From Chara braunii (Eukaryota; Streptophyta; Charophyceae; Charales; Characeae), in contig BFEA01000002.1 of assembly GCA_003427395.1 (NCBI GenBank), positions 1,947,181 to 1,976,227 on the forward strand: a DNA stretch of 29,047 nt. The letters are read 5' to 3'. The notes under the pieces are model-generated. The model was given only the letters and a program-made list of their open reading frames with translations, ran no database searches and was not told the origin of the DNA. Within the stretch, counting starts at the first letter, position 1. Every line of letters begins with the position of its first letter. Made by a program: the position numbers and the translations under genes. Below, piece by piece: positions 18,859 to 28,981 of the stretch.

Positions 18859-18955
18859 GTCGCGGGGGTGGGGTGACCCATCCCCCGTGAATCAATCAAT
18901 CAATCAATCAACCAATCAAAAAAAAAAAAGCAAAATCGAATCAATCAATCAATCA
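18710..18955. repeat. (TG)n tract and (AATC)n right arm
   Basis: TG-rich repeat with TGCG interruptions to about 18858, then GGGGGTGGGGTGACCC and AATCAATC repeats that are the inverse of the (GATT)n arm left of the gap. Confidence 0.8.
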
Positions 18956-19129
18956 ACGAAAGAAAAAAGAAAAAGAAAAAAAAAAACGCATTTTGTTTCC
19001 CTATTTTCTTTGATTTCGCCCTTACCCCCCCAACCAAAAATTAGATTTTTTTCGTTTTTTTTTGCCTGACGGGGTGGGGCTGGGGTTGCGCCGCCACGTG
19101 GCGCTTCCCGTTTCCCAAACCCCCTTCCC

Positions 19130-19235
19130 CAGCGGCCGCCACGCGTCCGCGAAGACGCGCGTCCGCGCGGACGCATCCGCGAGGTCGCGGACTCGGCCGC
19201 GGCCGCGGACTTGGCCGTGCCTGTCCGCCGCCGAG
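19130..19235. repeat. CpG-rich cluster of GCGGAC/GTCCGC motifs (right)
   Basis: It contains the 16-base perfect palindrome GCGTCCGCGCGGACGC (19159-19174), CGGCCGCGGCCG, and further GCGGAC/GTCCGC copies. It resembles the cluster at 17932-18040. Confidence 0.7.
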
Positions 19236-19254
19236 GGGGATTCATAGGCGGAAC

Positions 19255-19280
19255 CTGCTGGAAACTGGGTCCAGCGTCCC
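19255..19280 (+). repeat. Hairpin-core dispersed repeat, copy 1
   Basis: GCTGGA, a 7-base loop, TCCAGC, then GTCCC. Related copies lie at 22302, 24167, 24479 and 26697 in both orientations. Confidence 0.6.
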
Positions 19281-19489
19281 AATGGTACAGCTACAGCTTA
19301 TGATACAGAGATTGCCGTTTGTTGTTTCGTAGGACTGAGGTCATTTCTGTGTAAGTCGGGGGCTCAGTTGTCCCATGGAGCTGCCAGGATCACCCATTCC
19401 TTCTCGGAGCGCCCCTTTTCTAATAGCCCAGTACTGTTCAGCAGCCCCCGTGTTCGTTATTGCTATGTCTGTCCCTTTAAATCCTTCAA

Positions 19490-21155
19490 ACCCTATACCC
19501 TATCAAAACCCATGCATAACACTTTCGTGCTCCTTGAAGCCTGAGGATCAGCAATGAGTTGGAATGCGATGCAGTTGTGCCTGCTGCAGGCGAAATTGGT
19601 GGTCCTTCCTTTCGAAGGACCATCTGGCTCTCCAGGCAAGCATGAGGAGGTGCAGCCTTGTGTAGGAGAAAAGATTGGTTGCAAAGGGGGACCAGAGGGC
19701 CAGCAGCTGGCGCTTATCTCCCGGCAGTAGGAGCCCAAGATCCAGGGGATATGGTACCCAGTGAGGGAGCGGAAGGCTGCGTCCCACCACTGCCATAACT
19801 GGGTAGCCATAGGACACGCCAGCAGGCAGTGTTCGAGGGTTGCTTGGCTGGCTGCCCGGACCTGCCACAGTAGGGACAGATGGGTGACTTCCCTTTTTGT
19901 TCGAGGTCAGTTTGAGACACAAGCCAGTCGGGGGTGGGGAGGCAACGGCGGAGGATCTGCCATTGCAGGGACCTGTGGTTCGTGGGCATAATGTTTTCGT
20001 ATCTAGACCAGGTAAAGGATTCTGAGAGCTTCGGCTATACATAGAAGCCATTCTTGGGGTCCCCCACACGTTGATCAACCCTCCCCACTCATACGTTGTG
20101 TTGAGATCCTCCTCCCTAGTTAGTTTTGCTAGCTGCAATTGTATAAGTGTTGGTCGCAGGCAGGGCAGCGTCGTTCAGCGGGTGCCCGAGTCTCGGAACA
20201 GTAGCAGCTCTTGTTCAGGCCCTGGCCTTATTTTTTGAAGCTCTTCGCCATCGTCCCGTCAGTGTGTTCCTTTTTTTATTTTCGCTTGCACTCTCCATTC
20301 CAACGTCTGTCGGTCCAGGTAGGCCTGGAGGTGGTCCCGGGTCTCTTGGAGTTTCTCATAGGAGAGGTGGTGCAGCGGGTCTTTCATCAGTTCTTCATCC
20401 CATTGTTCAAGGTCTCGCATGAGTTTCTCAAGGACAACATTTCAGTCCCTAGCATGCTGGATGGAGAACTTCTAAGCGCTTTCCCTTAACTGTGCCACCT
20501 TGTTATTGAACCAGTTCACTCTTTCTCCCGACTCCTGTTCTTGGGTTCGCCAGTATTCCCAGAAGGTGTTGACGAGTTCTTTAAGTTTGGGGAGGGGGAG
20601 CAGCGAGCAACTTATAGAACCCAGGTCCACGCTGGATGTGGTTATGGAACGACGGCCCCAACGTGATCATCTTGTGGCCGAAGTACTTACATGGGCTAAT
20701 CGTTGTTATCTCCGTTGCGGTAATGAGGCCCATCAAGTCCTCCGATACCAATGTGAGGTCTATTCACGAGTTGGTCAGGCCATGCTCACCCCTAGAGGAA
20801 AGGCACGTACGCGTCCTCAAGTTGTGTGTTTGCCATAAGTTGCTTTATCACGAGAACATTCGGGCCACAGCCTGGCAGTTGGGAGGGCGTCGAGCTCTGA
20901 CGTTGGGATGCGGATCTGCGGTCTATCGCCGGGTCAAGTGCGGTGTTGGTGAGGTCTATTCACGAGTTGGTGAGGCCGTGCTCACCCCTAGAGGAAAGGC
21001 ATGTACCCGTCCTCAAGTTGTCTGTTTGCCATAAGTTACTTTAGCATGAGAACGTTCGGGCCACAGCCCGGCAGTTGGGAGTGCGTCGAGCTCTGACGTT
21101 GGGATGCGGATCTGCGGTCTATCGCCAGGTAAAGTGCGGTGTTGAAGTCACCTGC
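19490..21155 (-). pseudogene. Decayed LINE ORF2: endonuclease and zf-RVT remnants, RT lost
   Basis: Reading the minus strand from 21152, GDFN (21152-21141), a catalytic motif of LINE AP-endonucleases, continues as TALYLAIDRR. Farther on are IDLTLVSEDLM and RGPGFYKL, typical of the end of that domain, although the usual SDH is FGH here. Then comes the post-endonuclease linker (LPKLKELVNTFWEYW, later EKLQETRDHLQAYLDRQ). Only about 300 bp later (about 20000-19760) is a zf-RVT zinc region: LQWQILRRCLPTPDWL, CPYC, then after a frameshift HCLLACPMATQLWQWW. The reverse transcriptase, normally between linker and zinc region, is missing. There are several in-frame stops and at least three frame changes. 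A non-functional fragment. Confidence 0.8.
20753..21144. repeat. 196-bp tandem duplication inside the LINE remnant
   Basis: Copy 1 (20753-20948) and copy 2 (20949-21144) align without gaps and differ at 13 positions by my hand count (about 93% identity). The unit covers the endonuclease segment after GDFN, so the motif itself is kept only at the outer edge of copy 2. Confidence 0.92.
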
Positions 21156-22300
21156 TATTCATTATGATCAGTATGTGACAATCACTCCTCCCTCCTCGAT
21201 CCCTGCTCCAACGTGGTACTTTCCCTTGGCTCCACTACGGTGCCTTTCCCCTCCCTACACCTGGTTGTCACCCCCCATCCCCGAACCCCTGGCCAGACCC
21301 TGGGGGCGACACGGGTGGAACTCTACCCTGGGGGCTGGGGCAGCAAAAAAGAAAAAAAAATCAAGGAAAGAAACTTCTCGTGGCTGCGCCATGGCACCCA
21401 CCAGTAGGGATTTCCCCACTTTGGGGGGTTGGGGACTTCCTGAACTCCTCCAGGGGTGGTGCAGCACCTGGGTGGGGGCAGGGGCATGAGGAGATGGTGG
21501 CGTGGGCAGGGTGCAGAGTGAGCAGGGGTGGGTGTGGGTGTGTCTGTGTCCGTGGGCGGAGGTGGGCTGCAATAAAAAAGAAAACGGACCATGCACGGGC
21601 GCGGATGACCTCCTCGCTGGAGGGGATGACCCTGTATGGGGGTGTTTTTTTTTTGGCGCGTGCACGTGAGGGTGAGGATGGTTGTGAGAGTGAGGGGTTG
21701 GAAGCAGCTGTGGGGGTGGGGTTGCACTTGGGGTTGCGGATAAGGGGAGGTGATGGGGTATGCTGCGGGTGGAGGAACAACAATGTTTTCACCCCTCCCA
21801 CTTCCCAGATGCCAAATTGGAAGGTGCCGATCACTCGAGCATAACCGACTGCATTGGAAGGTGCCGATCACTCGCGCATAACCGACTGCATTTTGAGGTT
21901 TTCAACAAGAAAATGAGCTGACTTCTAAGGAACTACTTGCTTCTTTGTACATCTCTTTCGTGACTGCTTTGTGCGCTGGATTGCTAGAATGTCAGTAGAA
22001 ACTACAAATTACACACATGCACGCAAATCCAGAGACTGGCTGTGCAAATTTAGAGACAGACCTGATGGCCCTCCTGATGATCTATGAATTGAAAATTTGT
22101 CCAACACAAAATATCTTGGCCTAGTAGTGGGTTTTGTACTGAGGGTATATATTCCGGTTTTTGTTACGGGCGAGAGGTTATCATAGTCATGTTATGACGC
22201 GGTTTTTTTTTTTTTTTTTGTCCTTTTGAGAAAACCTCATACCCAAGGGTCACTTATTGAGGTGATCAGAGCATTCCGGATAAGTGGCCTCCACTTTTGA
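21156..22300. other. Region without a recognisable gene
   Basis: The GC-rich, G-biased + strand from 21200 to 21780 leaves open frames on both strands without recognisable domains. A 37-bp tandem pair (21816-21852 and 21853-21889, GGAAGGTGCCGATCACTCG) follows, then AT-richer unassigned DNA with a T run near 22204-22219. Confidence 0.45.
21816..21889. repeat. 37-bp tandem duplication
   Basis: ATTGGAAGGTGCCGATCACT to ACCGACTGC occurs twice with a single difference. Confidence 0.9.
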
Positions 22301-22301
22301 A

Positions 22302-22348
22302 GGCTCCGTCTATTGGTTGGGAGCAACACCTGCAGGAAACCGGTCCCA
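22302..22348 (+). repeat. Hairpin-core dispersed repeat, divergent copy
   Basis: GGCTCC, CTATTGGTTGGGAGCAACAC, then GCAGGAAACCGGTCCCA. It aligns with the reverse complement of 24479-24534 over about 45 bp but lacks about 7 bases of the hairpin core. Confidence 0.5.
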
Positions 22349-22643
22349 ATCCAATTCAATTTTGGCGAAAACTGTGCTTGACGTGGGTGTTAACACTCTT
22401 AAGCTGACGGAAAATGGCATGTTGGCCTTTCAGGCCGAAAGGGCTGGCATGGCATGGCAATTTTGCGCCAGCACTGGTGTGCGGCAAAAATCCTCAAACC
22501 ACCAGTACTAAGTTGGTACATTGGCTGCTGGCCCCTCCTGTTAACGCGCTGTGATTTAGGAGCAGGTAGCCCGGTGATAAATCTCACTGATGGCCAGTGT
22601 TGCGTTTACGGCCTCCGAGAGTCGCGGTGAGGGGCCCGCGGCC

Positions 22644-22694
22644 AATGTATGGGGCCAAGTTTTTTTTTTTTTTTTTTCAGAATGTATGGGGCCA
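22644..22694. mobile_element. Poly(T) mini-insertion flanked by 14-bp direct repeats
   Basis: AATGTATGGGGCCA occurs exactly at 22644-22657 and 22681-22694. Between them are 23 bases: AG, T18, CAG. This is the clearest member of the set of tail-only insertions. Confidence 0.6.
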
Positions 22695-22699
22695 TGTAC

Positions 22700-23572
22700 A
22701 GGTATGTTTAGTAGGAAAAAAGAGTCTTGGAAGGACTGGTGGTTTTGAACTTGAAAGTCAACTGGAAAGTCACAGGGAGCACAGCCCCTGCCTGGTACAA
22801 GGATAACAAGCACAAATCAGTGAAGTGAAGATTCCGCATTGTTTTCTTTCACTTTCATTCTCCAATTGAAAGTTGCATGGCAAGGTGCCAAGTCTCTTTT
22901 TGAATTATAATCGTGCGTTCTCTTCTCTTTGTCCCCCTTCTTCTTTCTCCCTCTTGTTGACTCCTTGAATGTTCTACGAATGGTATGTGTATGTGTGCAC
23001 TAGTCACACGTTGTCTTGGCTCACTTTCGATAAGCATCGCGCAGGGCGTGAATCTTTTGGAAGTGTGAAAGTACGATGAATCGTTCGATCTAACTTGTTT
23101 CTCCTTGATGATATGGTGAATGAATGTGTATGTGCGCATAATTTTCCTTCCGTTCAACCTAATAGTGGATTTGTAACTTTGCTTTCTTGCTTTCATTAAG
23201 TGTTGCGCTGTGCGTATACCTTTTGAAAGCGTGGAAGCGGGCGACTCTGCTCTGCATAGATGCCCCACGATCCCCCTATGAATGAGTGTGAATGCTACTC
23301 CTTTGGTTCCAGTGTTCCTTGCCCTCGTTAAAGGTCGGACGCACATCAACATGAATTGTCCATCTGCGATCTCATCGATAGAGCACAACCTCACTGCGGA
23401 GTACTAGGGAATTCCTGCACGGGGGTGAAGGCAGGAACAGGGATTAGACGAAGAACGGTGTGGAGCGGGACCAAGATTCAGATGGAGGGAGGGGGAGGGA
23501 AGCACGCAGGGAAAGGGGATGGAAAATAGTTAAGGGTCAAGGGAAGAAGGCGCGCAGGAGAGAAAGGTGAAG
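22700..23572. other. Unassigned region, one long minus-strand frame
   Basis: The minus strand is open from 23394 to 22855 (179 residues) but shows no recognisable domain. Parts of the DNA look like diverged repeats (TGTGTATGTG near 22984 and 23125). I do not regard it as a gene on this evidence. Confidence 0.3.
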
Positions 23573-23958
23573 ATGGATTGGGATACAGCAGGAAGCGGGG
23601 GAAGCTTGCATGCCATGGCACACAGACAAAAAGGCACCGAAAATAGATACGCTCTGTCCACCGCAGCTCTAAAACTAGTTCAAGATTGGAAAATTCAAAA
23701 GCGATATCTGCATGCGGAATTGGACGCGCGGAAATCCTACGCCTATTTAGATCTCTTGAGAACATTCACAGAGCTTTCCGAGGCGGATTTGGGAACACTC
23801 ATGTTCAAGAAAGGACACATCAAGAGGGACTATTATATCTGCTTCAGAGATTGGACAACGGTGGGCCAGGGGATCCCGCTACAGCCACCTTCGGATTTTC
23901 CCGACCCCTTCCCGCCCCATCAGCTGGCTATGGTGGATATGCAATGGTATGGAGCAGA
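23573..23958 (+). CDS. Possible exon of an unknown protein
   Basis: The frame from an ATG at 23573 looks protein-like rather than repetitive, with mixed composition and alternating charged and hydrophobic residues: TAALKLVQDWKIQKRYLHAE, SYAYLDLLRTFTELSEADLG, GHIKRDYYICFRDWTTVG. It meets a strong GTAAGT donor at 23959; without splicing it would stop at 23960-23962. The true exon start may instead be a CACAG acceptor near 23626. No family is recognised and no partner exon could be assigned. It may belong to a host gene or an old mobile element. Confidence 0.35.
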
Positions 23959-24166
23959 GTAAGTAGGACAGCAGCGGGTGGATTGCAAACGTGCCGACAG
24001 GCGAGCTGCTTCATTAGGGAGCGACTGAGCCTAGGATCGGGGGATATTTTATTCCTCCAGCTGAGCTTGTTATGGTCCCCATCCCTGTTCTCTTTCCACC
24101 ACCTCCACCACCCTAATCTTCCGTTTACTATCACTATCACCATGGCATAGACAGTTAGCCTCAGAC

Positions 24167-24190
24167 GGGACGCTGGGCCCGGTTGCCAGC
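24167..24190 (-). repeat. Hairpin-core dispersed repeat, copy 2
   Basis: The reverse strand reads GCTGGCAACCGGGCCCAGCG then TCCC, matching copy 1 apart from a few bases. Confidence 0.6.
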
Positions 24191-24478
24191 ATGTGACTGG
24201 TCTACCAACCCAATGTTGTACTTCAGGGAAAAAAGGCCTAACAGGGCGATCAATGAATGACGATTTAACAGGGAACTCATTTGGCTGCAGCTGCAGCCGC
24301 AGCTGCGGGAGGGATGGGAACTAGGTAGTGACGCTGATCTGGCGCCCAGCAGCAGGGATGGAAAGGCCCCTTTCTCTCTTTCTCATTGGTATTTTTATCT
24401 TCCTGATCAGTCAATCCCCTGTTTCCAGGGTAATCAATGCTGGCAGGCTTTGTCTTTTATAAAAACATCGCGGTTCGG

Positions 24479-24534
24479 TGGGACGCTGGACCCGGTTTCC
24501 AGCAAGTGCTGCTCCCCACCAATGGATTGGAGCC
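24479..24534 (-). repeat. Hairpin-core dispersed repeat, copy 3 (longest)
   Basis: The reverse strand runs GGCTCCAATCCATTGGTGGG, GAGCAGCACTTGCTGGAAAC, then CGGGTCCAGCGTCCC. The GCTGGA/TCCAGC stem is intact. It shares its upstream part with 22302-22348. Confidence 0.65.
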
Positions 24535-25377
24535 ATTGGCGAGCAGATAGGAGTGTATGCTCGTACCATCGCACCTATCTGCGACTGCCGGTGTTTCAAA
24601 AAAAAAAAAAAAAAAAAAAAAGAGAGGACACATCAACGGGAAGTGCGCCCACAAAATTCGGAGTTCCCAACTGTCGAACAAAAATCGCTCGCTAAGGCGC
24701 GCACAATTTCTACATAAAGAAAGAAAAATTCCGAAAAGTCCGAGAAAACCTCGATACTTTTGAAGTGGGAGGGCATCGGCGGCCATTGATTCCATGCATT
24801 ACCCGCTTGACGAAAAAGAAGGTACCCCAAAACCCGTTAGAGACCGAAAAGAAAAGAGTAGTAGAACCCGGGGCTTCAGAAGCTCGTTCAGGCACGGAGG
24901 TTAGCACGTCGTTTTCCTGAAAATTCTTTTGCTGTCTCTGAATTTTCAAATCTGGCATCATGTTGTCGGGAAGGCAACATACGACAGCCATCTGTGACAC
25001 AAAACTGGAATAGGGATCGGGGAAGGGAAGCTATGGCGGCGGGGTAGGATGGGGTGCTCATATGGCAGGCAACAATGTTAAATTTGGATCACCACAATTG
25101 AAAGCCAAAGTCACCAATAGAATACGCACAAACAAATTGCAGGGAAGAGAGGGCACTGCAGGGAGAGCTTGTCGAGCTGTTGAACCCACAAAAATGCTAG
25201 AGGCCACTTCACACCATTTTGGGTCTATAGGTTGATCCCCTCCAAAAAATGTGTGAAATCAATTGCCAATGGGACATAAAAATGAAGTGGACGAATTGGA
25301 TTGCAAAAGAACAAAGGTGGCTCCTCAGACCAATGGAGTGTTTTTTGACACCCGGCCAAACGGTAACTTTTGCGCAC

Positions 25378-25485
25378 ACCTGGGGCTAGGTCCCACTTAC
25401 ACGAATTAGGCAATGTTCACCGTAGATAGCAGAGATCAACGGCCAGAATCTCTTAATCCGTGAAAGTGGGACCTTGCCCCTGGGT
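25378..25485. repeat. Imperfect fold-back, about 31-bp arms
   Basis: Arm 25378-25408 (TGGGGCTAGGTCCCACTTAC core) pairs with 25454-25485 (GTGGGACCTTGCCCC core) at about 27 of 31 positions plus one bulge, with a loop of about 45 bases. It could be a small MITE remnant or a hairpin RNA source. No target duplication is obvious. Confidence 0.6.
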
Positions 25486-28400
25486 AGCAGAACACCTGTA
25501 ACAACCTTTATTCAATTTGAGTCAGAACACAGGGAGATCAGCAATTTGAAAGGAATCACCCACTGATAACTTGGAGGGGGCTATACAAGACCAGCCAATG
25601 GAAACAAAGGCCCCAGTAGTGGAAGCCCACCAGAGTCCAACAGGTTTATCACTGGACGGGCGGCTACTGCACTCCCCCCTCCTCTGCCTGCTACCCTCCA
25701 CCCCGCCTCTCCCGGTCCTTCCCTAGCAGCCCGCCCGTCTACTCCATCCCCTTGCCACTGTCCCCTGTCCTTCCCCTGCCCCTCTGCCCCCCTCCTGCAA
25801 GCCCTCCATCTTCCTTCTGGCCTCCTCCCTCCTCGCTTCCACCACCCTCTCTCCATGCCTTGAACAGAGTGCGGCAAGAAGGTGAGCTCTGCTCTCTTAA
25901 TAATACACCGGGAGCAGCACGGGCTAAAGAGTGGAACCCCCCTCAGCCTTGCCTGAAGTAGGGGTCAGGATGTAGAGGGCAGAAAACAAAGCAATGCATG
26001 GCCCGTTTCAGAACAGTAGTGTTACGCCTCGAAGAGGTTGGATTGAACCACTACGTTCAAGATCACTAGAGGAAAAGCTATACAGGGTCTTCTGCGAGGC
26101 AGTACCTACGAGCTTATACAAAGAAGGACAGAGCGAATAATCATCCCCACAGGGGTCCACTGCAGACGCACAGAGAGCAAGTGGTGCAGGGATTCTCTTT
26201 AGAATGGTAGGTCTGAGCCTGTAGAGCACTGGGGGCCAAGCAACACCGGGTATTCTCTTATGCAATTACGAAACATAGGACCTGCAAGAAGTTGGCCATT
26301 CTTGTCCAACCGCATTGGCTCCTCCTATATTCCAAAGGATGCCGATGCAGTTTCCAGAATGTGCTGCTACTTGTGAACGGATTCAAGCTATTTACAAGCA
26401 GCCTCCTACCATGGCCGCGCTCATGCCAACCCATATGTAGTTGGCCGCCGACTGATGTTTTTGGGGGGAAAAACTAAAAAAAACTTAAAAAAAGCCTAAA
26501 GTTGACACAATTTTTATATTTTATGAATGGTCGTCGGCCTGTAAAGAGAGAGGTTTCGACACCGCACGAAATTTTTTATTTTTTATTTTATTTTTTATTT
26601 TGGAAGAATCATTAGCTTTTATCACAAATGAAAGGAGGCCGGGAATTCCTCACAAACAACCCGGAAGATATGAAACCAATAGCCCTAATTGGGCTGTTGC
26701 CGGAAAACGGGTCCAGCGTCCCTTCCTTCCACTGGTCTACCCTCATCTTCCAAAATCCCTTGAAGCTCAAAGTAATTCCATGCAGCGACAAGGCACCATC
26801 CTACTTGGTGTTAGAGTTCAGTCTATGGACTCTGTGCCACCTAGTAGCAGATCATTGCAGTGCCGCTCATCGATACTAAACTACTATCGAACCATGCTCA
26901 GTTGCCTAAATCGGCAGTGTTACTTCCCGCCAGGATCCAAATAAACGGCTAAACCTTGGAAACTAAAACTAGCCTATAGGCTCAATGACTAGGAGCTGGG
27001 AAGGAAGAATATGCATTAGAGTTACCCTCTCATCAATGTCATCATCACTGTCCAAAACACTGTAAACAGCCTTTGTTGCCTTGACGGGTTTGCCTAGACG
27101 GGTTTCCCACCACGCACCTCTAGTTTGCTCTTCACCGGGTCTCTCACATCGTCCAAATCCCATGAGTTTCACCCTAAACCACTGCAAACATTCCAACATC
27201 AAAACCAATGTAAACCAAATTCCTACCCACCCACAATACTATAAGTCTATAACCTATTACTATGTCCAAACTGTTTACATTACGTGTTTCTAAATACGGA
27301 ACACCAAAGGCGATGTGTGACGCCCAACCTCACGCCCAGCTCGACTTCCTGTTTTCGGAGTGGGAGGGGGCCCGAAAGTGCGTAGTAGGGGTGTGCCAAG
27401 GATTTTAGGAAAGTGGAGGGTGGAGTCCCAGGTCGGAACTGAGATCTCCAGTGCCAAGTTCCAAGGACAGAAATGCAAGCGGTTCTCTGTGGGGCCGGGT
27501 CTTGGGTTTTGCCTTTCTTAGGGTCAAATGGTTAATTTCGCTGGCCCCGTCGCCTACGGCAGGCTCGCACCTGGTGCACGGATGGAACACATTGGGTGTC
27601 TCTCTGTTCAAACACCTGTCACCGGCGGGATTCACAGATCTCCGAGTCCGACGTCGACGGTCTCAGCCGGAGACTGTGTTCTCGGTGTTCAGCTTCAGAG
27701 CGGGTTCGTCGCCCGAATCCCGCAACCTGGTAAATGTTGTACTTATGGCACTCGAAACACGGCCTCTGGGGCCAGCAACGCGCGGTCGAATCCCAGGGAA
27801 CTTCTGTCAGACGGTGATAGGGGAGAAGGAGATAGAATGGAGGGAAGTCGGTTTCAATGGAGACCAATCCCGGTGTAAGATGGTACTGGTAATTACGAGG
27901 GTCGAGGTAATCCGAGGTTCAGGGATTGCATCCAATGGCCTGGTGAATAAGACTGTCTCCAACCTACACAACCTTAAAAAAAAAAAAAAAAAAGGTCCCA
28001 AGAACACAGCCAATCGCCCTCCTTTTGACAGGGGTAGGCCGGAAGCCGTAAGTTCGATCGGCGGAAGAGTTGTTCGTTCTCCCAGTATTCTCTGTACTCG
28101 GGATTCCTCAGACTGGCATGGTCAGTTATCCAGAATGGAATGCCGACATCCATATTTGGCAAGAGGGGCTTGACTCATACATTTGGTCATGCAAAGAGAG
28201 GAGGCGTCGGGTCATGTAGACACGCGTATACGTGATGCTTGCCGTCTGGCGATCACTCGTATACGTGCGTGCACATGATCTGTTCCGCCGGATCTGAATC
28301 TACTTACATAGACTACCAGACAAAAGGGAAAAGGTGAACAATCATTCTTATGCATCAGATGTCAATTGGCGATTCGTGCAATTCGTGCGTGGGAACAATT

Positions 28401-28735
28401 CAACCCATACTCAGGCATATACACAGATCGCAATATACTCGTTATACATGCATCCGCCCCGATCCAGGTTGGTTTGGGGAGACAGTCCCAAACGGCTCAA
28501 GGCAAGATTCCACAATCGATCACTACCGTATATACAAGGACATAGTCATTCCAGGAGTGGGTGAGATAACATACATGTTTTCACACTTCAACAGGGCATT
28601 CATTCCCTACGTCCTCATTTCTTCGATCAACCATAAACAAATGAAGAGATGAGGGTAATAAAGATAGCTCAAACATCAATCAAAGAAAAGAACATCTGAG
28701 AATGCCGCGAGCAAAAATGGTTGAGAACATTGTAT
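25486..28735. other. Region without a recognisable gene
   Basis: Open frames reach about 240 residues (27451-28173), but that one reads through an 18-base poly(A) as lysines and has no recognisable domain. It includes a C-rich stretch (25670-25860), an AT-rich ATTTT repeat (about 26571-26600), a copy of the hairpin-core repeat (26697-26722) and a poly(A) (27976-27993). Confidence 0.4.
26697..26722 (+). repeat. Hairpin-core dispersed repeat, copy 4
   Basis: GCCGGAAAACGGGTCCAGCG then TCCC. The stem has one mismatch relative to copies 1 and 3. Confidence 0.6.
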
Positions 28736-28738
28736 ACC

Positions 28739-28951
28739 GCCGTACGAAGACGGCCCGTCAGTATGTCCGGACGTCCGTACGTACGGCCCCCCCCGGCGCC
28801 CGTACGGCCCGTACGTACGGACTTCGGGCCGTGCGTACACGGCCTTCCGGAGGGGTGCTGAGGGGGTGGATGGGCTGGGGGGGTGCTTCGGGTGTCAGGG
28901 GGTACCCCCTCATTAAAAAAACAAGTGGACCCCACCACGGCTAGGCCGTGG
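28739..28951. repeat. GC-rich patch of nested palindromes
   Basis: CCGTAC/GTACGG recurs many times. GTCCGTACGTACGG (28773-28786) pairs exactly with 28809-28822. Further on are the perfect palindrome AGGGGGTACCCCCT (28897-28910) and the hairpin CCACGGC-TAG-GCCGTGG (28935-28951). It is similar in style to the CpG clusters at 17.9 and 19.1 kb, with a different hexamer. Confidence 0.75.
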
Positions 28952-28979
28952 CGCACAGCAACACTCGTTGATACCCTGT

Positions 28980-28981
<2 letters not shown>

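Larger units (their letters stand above)
23960..25377. other. Unassigned region
   Basis: No gene recognised. It includes two copies of the hairpin-core repeat (24167-24190 and 24479-24534), a GCTGCAGCTGCAGCCGCAGC stretch near 24284, and an A run at about 24598-24620. Confidence 0.4.

Noticed and set aside
20636-21034. Plus-strand frames containing repeated VYSRVG and RPQVVCLP segments
   Set aside because: These are antisense shadows of the duplicated LINE endonuclease region.
22855-23394. 179-residue minus-strand open frame
   Set aside because: No recognisable domain, no promoter or splice context, and the DNA contains diverged internal repeats.
27160-27180. CCCTAAACC as a telomere repeat
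   Set aside because: Only a single copy is present, with no array.
27735-27993. Possible tRNA-derived SINE (GGTCGAATCCC and downstream poly(A))
   Set aside because: The B-box-like match is 9 of 11, the A box is unconvincing, and no target duplication flanks the poly(A).
27451-28173. 240-residue + strand open frame
   Set aside because: It reads through an 18-base poly(A), has a GTG-type start only, and shows no domain.
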